Origin: Bradyrhizobium sediminis
Lineage (GTDB): Bacteria; Pseudomonadota; Alphaproteobacteria; Rhizobiales; Xanthobacteraceae
Length of the DNA stretch: 64,000 nucleotides
Direction of reading: 5' to 3'
Assembly: GCF_018736085.1 (NCBI RefSeq)
Contig: NZ_CP076134.1
Span: 806,001 to 870,000 of the forward strand
Under the pieces are notes generated by a model. That model saw nothing but the letters and a program-made list of their open reading frames with translations. It had not been told where the DNA came from and did not search any database. Positions within the stretch are counted from its first letter, which is position 1. Each line of letters opens with the position of its first letter. Shown here piece after piece: positions 39,751 through 49,000 of the stretch. Both the position numbers and the translations under genes were made by a program.

Positions 39751-41730
39751 TCAGGTGGTCTTCTCTTCGAGCACCGTCCTGCCCCGCGGCTTGCGGATAT
39801 CGTCGACGTAGGCCTGCATCTCCTTCGAAGGCTCCTTGCCCAGCTTGCTGACGATGTAGATGACAGCAAAGCCCAACGGAGTTCCCAACAATCCGCAAGC
39901 GATATTGTTGAGGTCGAACCAGCCGACCTTGTTGGCCAGCGGATGCGCCAGTGTCGGGAAGCTCTCCATGGCGTTGGGCAACGCCATGGCCTTGGCGACA
40001 TCGGCCAGCGGCGCTCCCGTCAGCGGGTTGAGCAGCGAGGTCATGCCGAAATACTTCACACCGGCGCCCGGGAAGTAGCGGGATGTCACGAGGTAGAACA
40101 AGCAGAGTCCGAAGCCGGCAATGATGCCGCAGACCGCGCCTGTCGCCGTCGTGCGCTTCCACCAGACGCCCATCACGAGCGCCGGGAAGTTGCCGGCCAT
40201 CGCCAGCGAGAACGCCCAGCCGACCATGGCCAGGATATCGCCGGGTTTGGTTGCGGCAGTCGCGGCTGCGATCACGGCAACGACGACCAGAAGACCGCGC
40301 GCCACGGTGAGCCGGCGCATGGTCGGGGCGTTGGGGTCGATCATCTTGTAGTAGACGTCGTGCGACAGCGCGTTGGCGATGGCGAGCAGCAGCCCGTCAG
40401 CGGTGGACAGCGCGGCGGCGAGGCCGCCGGCGGCGACCAGACCCGAGATCACGTACGGAAGTCCCGCGATCTCCGGGGTGGAGAGCACGATCACGTCGGT
40501 GTTGATCACGAAGTCCTGCAGCCTGACGACACCGGGATGACCGGCGATCGCCTTGCAGGCGGCGACGATCGCATCGATGCTGCCGGCGTTCTTGCCGCAG
40601 ATCTGGATCAGGCCGAGTTCGCCCCAATTGAAGATCCACGGTTTGAGCGCGCTGACATTGGCGCCGATGATGTTGGTGTAAACCTCCAGCTTCGAGAACG
40701 CCGCGTAGGCCGGCGCCGAGAAGTACAAGAGGAAGATGAACAACAGCGACCACGCCACCGACTGACGTGCCTCACGCACCGACGGGGTGGTGAAGTAGCG
40801 CATCAGGATATGCGGCAACGAAGCGGTGCCGACCATCATGCACATGATGATCGCAAAGAAGTTCAGCGGGCTGTAGTTGATGAACGGCGAGATGTGCGGC
40901 TTGAGGCCTGCCACGGTCGCAAGCCCGGTCGCCAGCATCTGCTGTTCCCGTGCCGTGATATCAGCAATCGCCTGTCCATAAGTGAGTTCCGGAATCGGAA
41001 ATCCGTACTTCTTGGTGGAAAGGATAACGATCGGGGTCAGATAAGCGATGATCAGCACGACGTATTGCGCGATCTGCGTCCAGGTCACCGCCCGCATGCC
41101 GCCCAGCATCGCGCAGAGCAGAATGCCGACCAGGCCCGCAAACACCGCCACCTCGAACTGCATCCCGAGGAATCGCGAGGCGATAATGCCGGTGCCGTAA
41201 ATCTGCGCCGTCACATAGGTGAAGGAACAGGCGACCAGCACGATGACGCCGAGCGCGCGCGCGAAGTTGCCGCCGTAGCGGAACGACAGGAAGTCAGGCA
41301 CGGTGTATGCGCCGAACTTGCGCAGGTAGGGTCCGATCAGGATCGACACCAGCACAAATCCGCCGGTCCATCCGAGCACCCATGCGATGCCGTCGTAGCC
41401 GAGCAGGAACAGGGTGCCGGCCATGCCGACGAACGACGCCGCCGACATCCAGTCGGCGCCGGTCGCCATGCCGTTGTAGAAAGCCGGGACGCGCCGTCCG
41501 GCGACGTAATACTCCGAGACTTCAGCGGTTCGCGTCATCACGCCGATGATGGCGTAGACCGCGAGCGTGAAGAACACGAACAGGTAACCGAGGATCTTGT
41601 TCGGAACGCCAATCTGCTCGAGAATCGCAAGCAGAATGATGAACCCGATGAAGCCGCCGGTATAGGTACCGTACATCTTGCCCAGATTCTTGATGAAGTC
41701 CGAGCTGCTGGCAGAGCTTTGTGTAGCCAT
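39751..41730 (-). CDS. sodium:solute symporter (VC_2705/ActP-like, acetate-type)
   Basis: A 659-residue SSS (SLC5) transporter with about 13 helices. The sodium-symporter signature region is present (SEYYVAGRRVPAFYNGMATGADWMSAASFVG; GGLAAALSTADGLLLAIANALSHDVYY). Proteins of this subfamily are cation/acetate (short-chain acid) symporters and always pair with a DUF4212 or DUF485 partner, here the next gene upstream. ATG 41730 has GAGGAAGAAACC before it. The nearby kinase-transporter and response regulator suggest expression controlled by acetate. Substrate inferred from family. Confidence 0.88.
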   Translation of the reverse strand: MATQSSASSSDFIKNLGKMYGTYTGGFIGFIILLAILEQIGVPNKILGYLFVFFTLAVYAIIGVMTRTAEVSEYYVAGRRVPAFYNGMATGADWMSAASFVGMAGTLFLLGYDGIAWVLGWTGGFVLVSILIGPYLRKFGAYTVPDFLSFRYGGNFARALGVIVLVACSFTYVTAQIYGTGIIASRFLGMQFEVAVFAGLVGILLCAMLGGMRAVTWTQIAQYVVLIIAYLTPIVILSTKKYGFPIPELTYGQAIADITAREQQMLATGLATVAGLKPHISPFINYSPLNFFAIIMCMMVGTASLPHILMRYFTTPSVREARQSVAWSLLFIFLLYFSAPAYAAFSKLEVYTNIIGANVSALKPWIFNWGELGLIQICGKNAGSIDAIVAACKAIAGHPGVVRLQDFVINTDVIVLSTPEIAGLPYVISGLVAAGGLAAALSTADGLLLAIANALSHDVYYKMIDPNAPTMRRLTVARGLLVVVAVIAAATAATKPGDILAMVGWAFSLAMAGNFPALVMGVWWKRTTATGAVCGIIAGFGLCLFYLVTSRYFPGAGVKYFGMTSLLNPLTGAPLADVAKAMALPNAMESFPTLAHPLANKVGWFDLNNIACGLLGTPLGFAVIYIVSKLGKEPSKEMQAYVDDIRKPRGRTVLEEKTT

Positions 41731-41744
41731 GGTTTCTTCCTCCC

Positions 41745-42023
41745 TCAATCTTCCTCGGCAAAGCCGAATTCGCGGTCAATCTTGTCCTGCTGTTTTGCGA
41801 ACATGAACAGCATGACCACGAACACAATGAGCGAGCCTTGCGCGGCCATGTAGAAGCCGAGCGGGAAGTTGAGAATCGGAATCGTGATCTTGTTGAGGGG
41901 GTTCACGAACATGTGGATGATGAAGCCGAAGAAGAACCAGACACCGAGATGCGCAAACATCAGGCGCGACGTCTTGCGCCAGTGGGCTTCTTCCTTCTCT
42001 TTCATGCTTGTAGAGTCAGCCAT
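41745..42023 (-). CDS. DUF4212 symporter partner protein
   Basis: A 92-residue protein with two helices (LMFAHLGVWFFFGFIIHMFV and FPLGFYMAAQGSLIVFVVMLFMFA). HWRKTSRLMFAHLGVWFF is typical of DUF4212, which is nearly always encoded just ahead of an SSS symporter and is thought to be an essential small subunit. Fourteen base pairs separate it from the symporter start. The ATG at 42023 is preceded by a GGAGGA site on the minus strand. Confidence 0.9.
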   Translation of the reverse strand: MADSTSMKEKEEAHWRKTSRLMFAHLGVWFFFGFIIHMFVNPLNKITIPILNFPLGFYMAAQGSLIVFVVMLFMFAKQQDKIDREFGFAEED

Positions 42024-42125
42024 GGGTTGCAAATCCTCCCTCAAAGCGCCGGTCAAATACGCCGGCATTGAATGATCGAGGGGAATGCAAATCCCTTCAG
42101 TGCGGCGTCCCCCCTTGCCGCTGTT

Positions 42126-42148
42126 CCAACCGGTCTTTGCCGGTTTGG
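42126..42148. promoter_or_regulatory. inverted repeat upstream of the symporter operon
   Basis: CCAACCGG-6 nt-CCGGTTTGG, about 105-125 bp upstream of the DUF4212 start. LuxR-type regulators such as CrbR bind interrupted palindromes of this size, so it is a candidate site. Low confidence. Confidence 0.35.
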
Positions 42149-42214
42149 AATTAATCAAGGCTAACACTACAATTGTCAGGCCTTTATTAGACTTTTGGTG
42201 GGGTGAAGATTGCT

Positions 42215-42229
42215 GCAGTTGCTAACTGC
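42215..42229. promoter_or_regulatory. perfect inverted repeat before the unknown 207-residue gene
   Basis: GCAGTT-GCT-AACTGC, 90 bp upstream of the start of the unknown gene and between it and the divergent symporter operon. Could be an operator for either side. Low confidence. Confidence 0.35.
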
Positions 42230-42319
42230 GATGCAGCGTTGAGAGCTTTGAAGCTGGCAGGCAACAGATAGGCTAAGCTGACAGGGTAACCCGGGTCGAT
42301 CACGCAGGAAGAGATCGCG

Positions 42320-42943
42320 ATGAAGCTGTTCGAAAAGTTGTTTCGTCCCCGTCCGCCGATTCGCGACCGGGAGGCGCTGGCGGACTTCATCAATGCGCAA
42401 TCGGCCTTCATCGTGCAAAAGGGGATCTACGAATATTCGCGCGCGCGTGCGGGTCACTACGCCAAGGTTCTGTTTGCCGAGGAGGGATTTGCGCAATCCG
42501 TCGAGCACGCGCGCTGGCAGGCCTTTCCGCTGGGCCTCTCGATGGTAGGCGAAATGGTCAATGGGGCGCTGACTTCCCAAGCCGACGGGATGCAGCGCCG
42601 CGAAATACTCGACCAGCTGATTATCGTGGTTCTCTCGGTTTTCGACCGCTATCCGGTTCCTCCATCGATCGGAGAAGAAGCCTGGCGTGCAGCGCGCAGC
42701 GACCTGGCGCATCGGCTCGATCTGGCCGGCGGGCACGCGCCCAAGCGCGTGATGGACATTCCAGATCCGCTGGCGGAAGCCTATTTCGCGATGATGCCGA
42801 TCCACGAAAAGCTGCGCGGGCGGGATTACCAGACGACCCGGAATTATCTCCGTGTCAGCCTCTGCAACATCTACGATGAATTGATCGCGCGCATGGACAA
42901 GATGGCCCTGGAACGGGCATTGACCGCGGGTGCCGCGGCATAA
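42320..42943 (+). CDS. hypothetical protein between symporter operon and exonuclease fusion
   Basis: A 207-residue soluble, mostly helical protein: MKLFEKLFRPRPPIRDREAL, then FIVQKGIYEYSRARAGHYAKVLF, GFAQSVEHARWQAFPLGLSMVGEMV, and VLSVFDRYPVPPSIGEEAWRAARSDL. No signal or membrane helix. I do not recognise a family. It is 42 bp upstream of the exonuclease-CBS-DUF294 fusion, so probably cotranscribed with it and part of the same acetate module. GAAGAGAT precedes the ATG. Confidence 0.75.
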   Translation: MKLFEKLFRPRPPIRDREALADFINAQSAFIVQKGIYEYSRARAGHYAKVLFAEEGFAQSVEHARWQAFPLGLSMVGEMVNGALTSQADGMQRREILDQLIIVVLSVFDRYPVPPSIGEEAWRAARSDLAHRLDLAGGHAPKRVMDIPDPLAEAYFAMMPIHEKLRGRDYQTTRNYLRVSLCNIYDELIARMDKMALERALTAGAAA

Positions 42944-42985
42944 TTCTTTCGATCACGCGGATGCGGCTGCCGGCAGGGAGGGGCG

Positions 42986-45118
42986 ATGGACAGGACGAGT
43001 GGTGGCGCCCCGCTTTTGTCGCTCGACGCCGTTGTCATCGATAGCGAAACCACCGGGCTCGATCCGCGCAAGGCGCGGGTGATCGAGCTTGCCGGCGTGC
43101 GACTGTCCGGCGGCAAGCTTGCCGGCGACAACTCGTTTTGTCGATTGCTGCGGCCAGCCGGCGAACCGATTCCCGCCGAGACGACGCGCATTCATGGCAT
43201 CGACGATGCCATGGTCGCGGGATCGCCGCTGTTTGCGGACGTCTGGCCGGATTTCAAGGCGTTTCTCGGTAAGGCCGTGGTGATCGGGCATACGGTCGGG
43301 TTCGACCTTGCCGTGCTGAAGCGCGAATGCGATCTCGCCGGTCTGGCTTGGAAGCGTCCACGCACGCTCGACACGCGGCTCTTGGCGCAGATCGCCGCGC
43401 CGGAACTGGCCGGCTATACGCTGGAGACGCTCGCCACCTGGCTGGGTGTCGAGGCTGCCGAGCGGCATTCCGCCCTCGGCGACGCGAAGACGACCGCGCG
43501 GGTGTTTCTGGCGCTGGTGCCGAAGCTGCGCAACCACGGTATCCGCACCATCGCCGAAGCCGAACGGGCCTGCCTCGCGCTGACGTCCGTACTCGACGAC
43601 CAGATGCGGATCGGCTGGATCGATGCCGTCGAGGCTCCGGCGCGTGCCGATGCGGAACGAACCCTGGAACGCTTCGACAGCTACGCCTATCGGCATCGCA
43701 ATCGCGACATCATGCGGACGCCTCCGGTCTTCGTGGAAGCCGGCATTTCGGTTCACGACGCCCTCGCGCGGCTGGCGAGAGCGAAAATATCGTCGGTTTT
43801 CGTGCGGCCGCATGCCGGTTCCGGCGGCGTCAAGGCGGCGGAGGCAGGCATTGTCACGGAACGCGATCTGCTGCGCGCGGTCGCCCGGCACGGCGCCGCC
43901 GCGCTCGACTTGCCGGTCGGGCAGATCATGAGCCGGCCGCTCGCAGCGGTATCAGCGGATGCTTTCGTCTATCGCGCAATCGGCCATATGAGCCGTCTCA
44001 AGACCCGCCATCTCGGCGTCGTCGACGAAGCCGGCCACGTGGTCGGCGCGATGTCCGCGCGAGACCTACTGCGGCTGCGCGCCGGGGAGGCCATATCGCT
44101 CGGCGACGAGATCGACGATGCGGCGGACGCGCACGCCCTGGCGATCGCCTGGGCCAAGCTGCCGCGGGTTGCGCAATCGCTGCTGGCGGAGGGGCTGTCC
44201 GGCCGCGACATTGCGGAAGTGATTTCCCGCGAACTCGGCGCGCTCACCGGGCAGGCCGCGGTGATCGCCGAGCGGATCATGCGGGAGCGTGGCGAAGGCG
44301 CGCCCCCGTGCGGCTATGCCATGGTCGTGCTCGGATCCGCCGGACGCGGCGAAAGCCTGCTGGCGATGGACCAGGACAATGCCATCATTTTCGAACAAGG
44401 CGAGCCGGACGGCGACGAGGATCGCTGGTTCGCGGCGCTCGGGGCCCACGTCGCCGATATCCTGCACGAGGTCGGCGTGCCCTATTGCAAGGGCGGCGTG
44501 ATGGCGAAAAACGCGGCCTGGCGCGGCTCGGTCGCAACGTGGCGAAATCGTATCGACCACTGGATCATGCGCTCCAGTCCCGGCGATCTGCTGTCGGTCG
44601 ATATTTTCTTCGACCTGCGGGCCGTCCACGGCGACGGCAGCCTCGCCGTCACCGTGAGGCAGGCGGCGTTCGATGCGGCCGAGGGCCAGGCCGCGTTCGC
44701 CAAGCTCCTGGTCGAGGACATCCGCACGCCTTCCAGCCTGAAATTCTTCGGCGGTATCCGCACTGTGGGTGGCCGCATCAACCTCAAGATGGCCGGACTG
44801 TTCGGCCTCGTCGCCGCGGCCCGCGCCATCGCGATCCGCCATCATGTGATGGACCGGTCGACACCGGCGCGATTGGGTCGCGTCAAGGAACTCGTTCACG
44901 TCAGCGAGACCGACCTCGATGCGCTGGGCGAGGCCCAGGGCGTGTTTCTGGATCTTATCGCGTCGCAACAGGTCGAGGATATCGCCCACGGGACACCGCC
45001 CTCCAACGCCGTCGCGGTGAAGCGGTTATCAGTCCGCGACCGTGATCGATTGCGCGTCGCGCTTGAAGCGGTCGCGGCCATCGATGATCTGACCCGCGAT
45101 CTCCTGTTCAAGGATTGA
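42986..45118 (+). CDS. exonuclease - CBS - DUF294 nucleotidyltransferase fusion protein
   Basis: A 710-residue cytoplasmic protein in three parts. Residues 14-175 are a DnaQ-like 3'-5' exonuclease domain with Asp19/Glu21 in VIDSETTGLD, a central HTVGFDLAVL motif and HSALGDAKTTA. Residues 242-375 are a CBS pair (IVTERDLLRAVAR, LGVVDEAGHVVGAMSARDLLRL) that may bind adenyl nucleotides. Residues 440-705 are DUF294 and DUF294_C, a GlnD-like nucleotidyltransferase with Gly450-Ser451 and Asp462/Asp464 in MDQDNAII. In gammaproteobacteria the exonuclease and CBS-DUF294 halves are adjacent separate genes beside the same symporter. The target is unknown. GGAGG-type site near the ATG. Confidence 0.85.
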   Translation: MDRTSGGAPLLSLDAVVIDSETTGLDPRKARVIELAGVRLSGGKLAGDNSFCRLLRPAGEPIPAETTRIHGIDDAMVAGSPLFADVWPDFKAFLGKAVVIGHTVGFDLAVLKRECDLAGLAWKRPRTLDTRLLAQIAAPELAGYTLETLATWLGVEAAERHSALGDAKTTARVFLALVPKLRNHGIRTIAEAERACLALTSVLDDQMRIGWIDAVEAPARADAERTLERFDSYAYRHRNRDIMRTPPVFVEAGISVHDALARLARAKISSVFVRPHAGSGGVKAAEAGIVTERDLLRAVARHGAAALDLPVGQIMSRPLAAVSADAFVYRAIGHMSRLKTRHLGVVDEAGHVVGAMSARDLLRLRAGEAISLGDEIDDAADAHALAIAWAKLPRVAQSLLAEGLSGRDIAEVISRELGALTGQAAVIAERIMRERGEGAPPCGYAMVVLGSAGRGESLLAMDQDNAIIFEQGEPDGDEDRWFAALGAHVADILHEVGVPYCKGGVMAKNAAWRGSVATWRNRIDHWIMRSSPGDLLSVDIFFDLRAVHGDGSLAVTVRQAAFDAAEGQAAFAKLLVEDIRTPSSLKFFGGIRTVGGRINLKMAGLFGLVAAARAIAIRHHVMDRSTPARLGRVKELVHVSETDLDALGEAQGVFLDLIASQQVEDIAHGTPPSNAVAVKRLSVRDRDRLRVALEAVAAIDDLTRDLLFKD

Positions 45119-45322
45119 GGCGGGCTCACCCGGCGCCCAATCGCCCGTTTTTGCGCTGCACAATGCCCCAGCCGTTCCCAGCCCGATTAACTGCCTTGGC
45201 CCATGCCGGGAATGTTGCCTTGCAAGAAGCTTCCTGTCAGTGGACAATCACTTTGAAAAACTCGCTTGGCAGGCCTTCTACAAAGCGGTCAAGGGTTTGC
45301 CGCAACGCTTCGCCGGAAATCA

Positions 45323-46000
45323 ATGACTGCTCCTGCCAGCACCCACCTCGTCATCGCCGATGATCATCCGCTGTTTCGCGACGCCCTGCGACAGGCGGTC
45401 GCAAGCGTCGTGGCCTCGGCGAAGGTCGACGAAGCCGGCACCTTCGACGAACTGACCGCGCTGCTCGAGCAGGATTCCGATGTCGATCTGGTGCTGCTCG
45501 ATCTGACGATGCCGGGGATCTCGGGCTTCTCCGGCCTGATTTACCTGCGCGCGCAATATCCGGCGATCCCCGTGGTGATCGTCTCCGCCAGCGACGATGC
45601 CGGTACGATCCGCCGCTCGCTGGATTTCGGCGCTTCCGGCTTCATTCCCAAGCGGTTCGGAATCGAGACGCTGCGCGACGCGATCAAGAAGGTCATGGAC
45701 GGCGATGTCTGGATACCGCCGGACACCGATCTCTCATCCACCGCCGACCCCGACATGACGCGCCTGCGCGACCGGCTGGTGACGCTGACCCCGCAGCAGG
45801 TGAGGGTGCTGATGATGCTGTCGGAAGGGTTGCTCAACAAGCAGATTGCCTATGAGCTCGGCGTGTCGGAGGCGACCATCAAGGCGCATGTGTCGGCGAT
45901 CCTGCAAAAGCTGGGCGTCGAGAGCCGCACCCAGGCCGTGATCGCCGCGGCGAAAATTTCCGGCGGCCAGTGGCGGCAGGGTACGTCGTCACCGCAGTGA
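45323..46000 (+). CDS. LuxR-type response regulator, CrbR-like
   Basis: A 225-residue two-component regulator. REC domain residues 8-120 with phospho-acceptor Asp60 in VLLDLTMPG and an ISFHHA-like DDHPLFRDAL start; FixJ/LuxR helix-turn-helix residues 155-215 (LTPQQVRVLMMLSEGLLNKQ, then LGVSEATIKAHVSAILQKLG). It is convergent with a CrbS-like kinase 12 bp away and close to a symporter, fitting the CrbS/CrbR acetate switch that activates acetyl-CoA synthetase and the symporter. ATG 45323 is the likely start. Confidence 0.88.
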   Translation: MTAPASTHLVIADDHPLFRDALRQAVASVVASAKVDEAGTFDELTALLEQDSDVDLVLLDLTMPGISGFSGLIYLRAQYPAIPVVIVSASDDAGTIRRSLDFGASGFIPKRFGIETLRDAIKKVMDGDVWIPPDTDLSSTADPDMTRLRDRLVTLTPQQVRVLMMLSEGLLNKQIAYELGVSEATIKAHVSAILQKLGVESRTQAVIAAAKISGGQWRQGTSSPQ

Positions 46001-46012
46001 AACAGGTCAGCG

Positions 46013-49000
46013 CTACTCCGCGGCCACCATCTGCTGGGTGCGCCACTGACCGAGCAGCGCCCGCAGCGATGCCGGCTTGACCGGCTTGTTGAGCACCGCA
46101 ATTTTTTCCTCCCGCGCCGCAGCCTGCACATGCGGACTGCGATCGGCGGTGATCAGGATCGCCGGAATGTTCTCGCCGAACCGGCGGCGGATTTCCCGGA
46201 TCGCGGCGACGCCGTTGCCGCGGTCGAGGTGATAATCGACCAGAAGGCCGGTGACCCTTCTGCCGGAGGCCTCGATCGCTTCGATCGCGGCATCGGGGTC
46301 GGCGACCGCGATCACCTCGGCGTCCCAGGCCGTGAGCAGCGTCTTCATGCCGTCCAGGATCGCGGGATCGTTCTCGATGCAAACGATCAGCGAGCCGCTC
46401 ATCGGCGTCCGCGAAAGCGGCGTCGCGCTGGTGACCGCCGCGGTGTGATTGACGGCGCTGGCAATCGGCACCGTCACCGAAAAGCACGAACCGCCGCCGG
46501 CATTGGAGTCGAGCGCGAGGCCGTGGTTGAGCACGCGTGCCAGGCGCTCGACGATCGATAGCCCGAGCCCGAGGCCGCGTGCGATCCGCGCGCCCTGTTC
46601 AAGCCGGTGAAACTCCTTGAAGATCTCGCCGCGTTTGACGAAGGGAATGCCGACGCCGGTGTCATAGACGGCGATCTGCAGCGACTGGCCGTGACGCCGG
46701 CAGCCGACCAGCACGCGTCCGCGCGGCGTATATTTGATGGCGTTGGAGATCAGGTTCTGCAGCAGCCGGCGCAGCATCAGGCGATCGGATTCCACCGGCA
46801 GCGAACACGGCATGAAGGTCAGCTTCAGCGCCTTGGCCCTGGCAATCGGCGCAAACTCGATCTCGAGCGAACGCATCATGTCGCCGATCTTGAAGCTTGA
46901 GATCGACGGCGTCATGGCGCCGGCGTCGAGCCGCGAAATGTCCAGTAGCGCGCCCAGGATCTCCTCGATCGCCTCCAGCGAATCGTCGATGTTTTCCACC
47001 AGCCGGGAATCCTCGCCGCCGTTCTGGCGTTCCACCAGGCTCGTCACGTAGAGCCGCGCCGCATTGAGGGGCTGCAGGATGTCGTGGCTCGCCGCCGCCA
47101 GGAAGCGGGTCTTCGAGATGTTGGCGTCCTCGGCGGTGCTTTTCGCCAGCGCCAGTTCCGAATTCAGCCGGGTGAGTTCCTCGGTGCGATCCCGCACGCG
47201 TTTTTCCAGGGTCGCATTGGCGCGTTCCAGCGCTTCGGCCGCTTCGAAGGAGGGGGTGACGTCGGAAAAGGTGATGACCAGCCCGCCGCCGGGCATCCGG
47301 TTGGAGCGCACCTCGATCACCATGTGACGATCCGGCAGCCGTTCCAGGTAGGACTCGCCTTCGGTGGTATAGGCGGCCAGGCGCTTCTCCACGAGAGCCT
47401 CGTCGTAGCCGGAATCCGGGGAACTGATCGATCCCATGAATTCGAGGATTTCCCGCAAGGGAATTCCGATCTGCACGAGGTGCAGCGGTAACCCGAGGAT
47501 TTCGCCGAACTGCCGGTTGGAACAGATCAGCTGCAGCTCGGCGTCGAACACCGCGATGCCCTGCCGCACGTGGTTGAGCGCGGTCTGCAGGATCTCGCGG
47601 TTGAAATGCAGCGCGGCGTGAGAATCGTCGAGCAGCTTGAGCGCGGCCTTGGCGGAGACGGTGCGCTTGCGCAACAGCAGCGACATCACCAGCCGCGAGG
47701 AGGCCGCCCCGATCGACGAAGCGATCAGATGCTCGGCATGCTGCAGCAATTCGAAGTCGGCCGTCGCGGCCGGATCGAGAATCGTGTTGCGGGCGACGGC
47801 GAAGGCCTCGAACGAATGGCGGGCGCGCTCGGGGCCGAGATACTGCGCCACCGTGCTCTGGATGTCCTGCACGGTCACGGTGGTGCGCCAGCGCCGGAAC
47901 GTCGGCGTCATCGGCGCCAGCGCGTTAGGCGCAAACAGGTCCGCCTGCAGCCGCTCGATCGAGGACGGCTGGCGCGCCAGCGACAGCACGACATAGGCCA
48001 ACAGGTTGAGCGAGAGCGACCACAATACGCCGTGCAGCAGCGGCGGCAGATCGGCGCCGAACAAGGCCCGCGGACGCAACGCCTCGATGCCGAACGGACC
48101 GTGCTGCAGCAGCAGCATTCCGGCGGTATTGCCTTCCAGGAAGCTCGGAAGGAACAGCGTGTAGGTCCAGACCGCTGCGCCGACCAGCATGCCCCCCATG
48201 GCGCCCCGCGCGGTGGCGCGGCGCCAGAACAGCCCGCCGAAAAACGACGGTGCAAGCTGTGCGACCGCCGCAAAGGACAACAGGCCGATCGCCGCCAGCT
48301 GGGCGTTACCCAGCGCGCGATAGTAGAGATAGGCCATCACCATGATGGCGAAAATCGCAAGGCGGCGGACCCTGAGCAGGAAGTCGCCGAAGTCCTTGCG
48401 GCCCGCACGCGACTCCGGGCTTCGCTGCAGCACCAGCGGCACCACGATATCGTTCGAGACCATGATCGAAAGCGCGACGCATTCCACGATCACCATGGCG
48501 GTCGCCGCCGACAGGCCTCCGATGAAGACGATGACGCTGAGCAGGGGAGAATTCGCCTTCATAGGCAACGCCAGCACGTACATGTCGCTGTCGACCGCGC
48601 CGAACGGGAAGGTCACAAGTCCGGCGATCGCGATTGGAATCACGAACAGGTTGATGGCGACCAGATACAGCGGGAACAACCAGCGCGCCCGGCCGACCTC
48701 GGCGTCGCTGGAATTCTCGACCACGCTGACGTGAAACTGCCGCGGCAGCAGCATGATCGCGAAGAACGACAGCAACGTCATGGTTGCGAAATTGCCGATC
48801 GAGGGTGTGTACTCGATGGCCCGCACCGCTTCCGGGCTCTTCATCGCGCGTTCGATCAATTCCACCGGGCCGAACATCCAGAATGTGACGAAGGCGCCGG
48901 CGGCGATAAACGCCACCAGCTTGACGATGGATTCGGTGGCGACCGCCAGCATCAGGCCGTGCTGGTGCTCGGTCGCGTCGGTCTGGCGGGTGCCGAACAG

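Noticed and set aside
39628..41853. 741-codon plus-strand open frame
   Set aside because: Antisense of the SSS symporter gene, whose helices and signature are clear.
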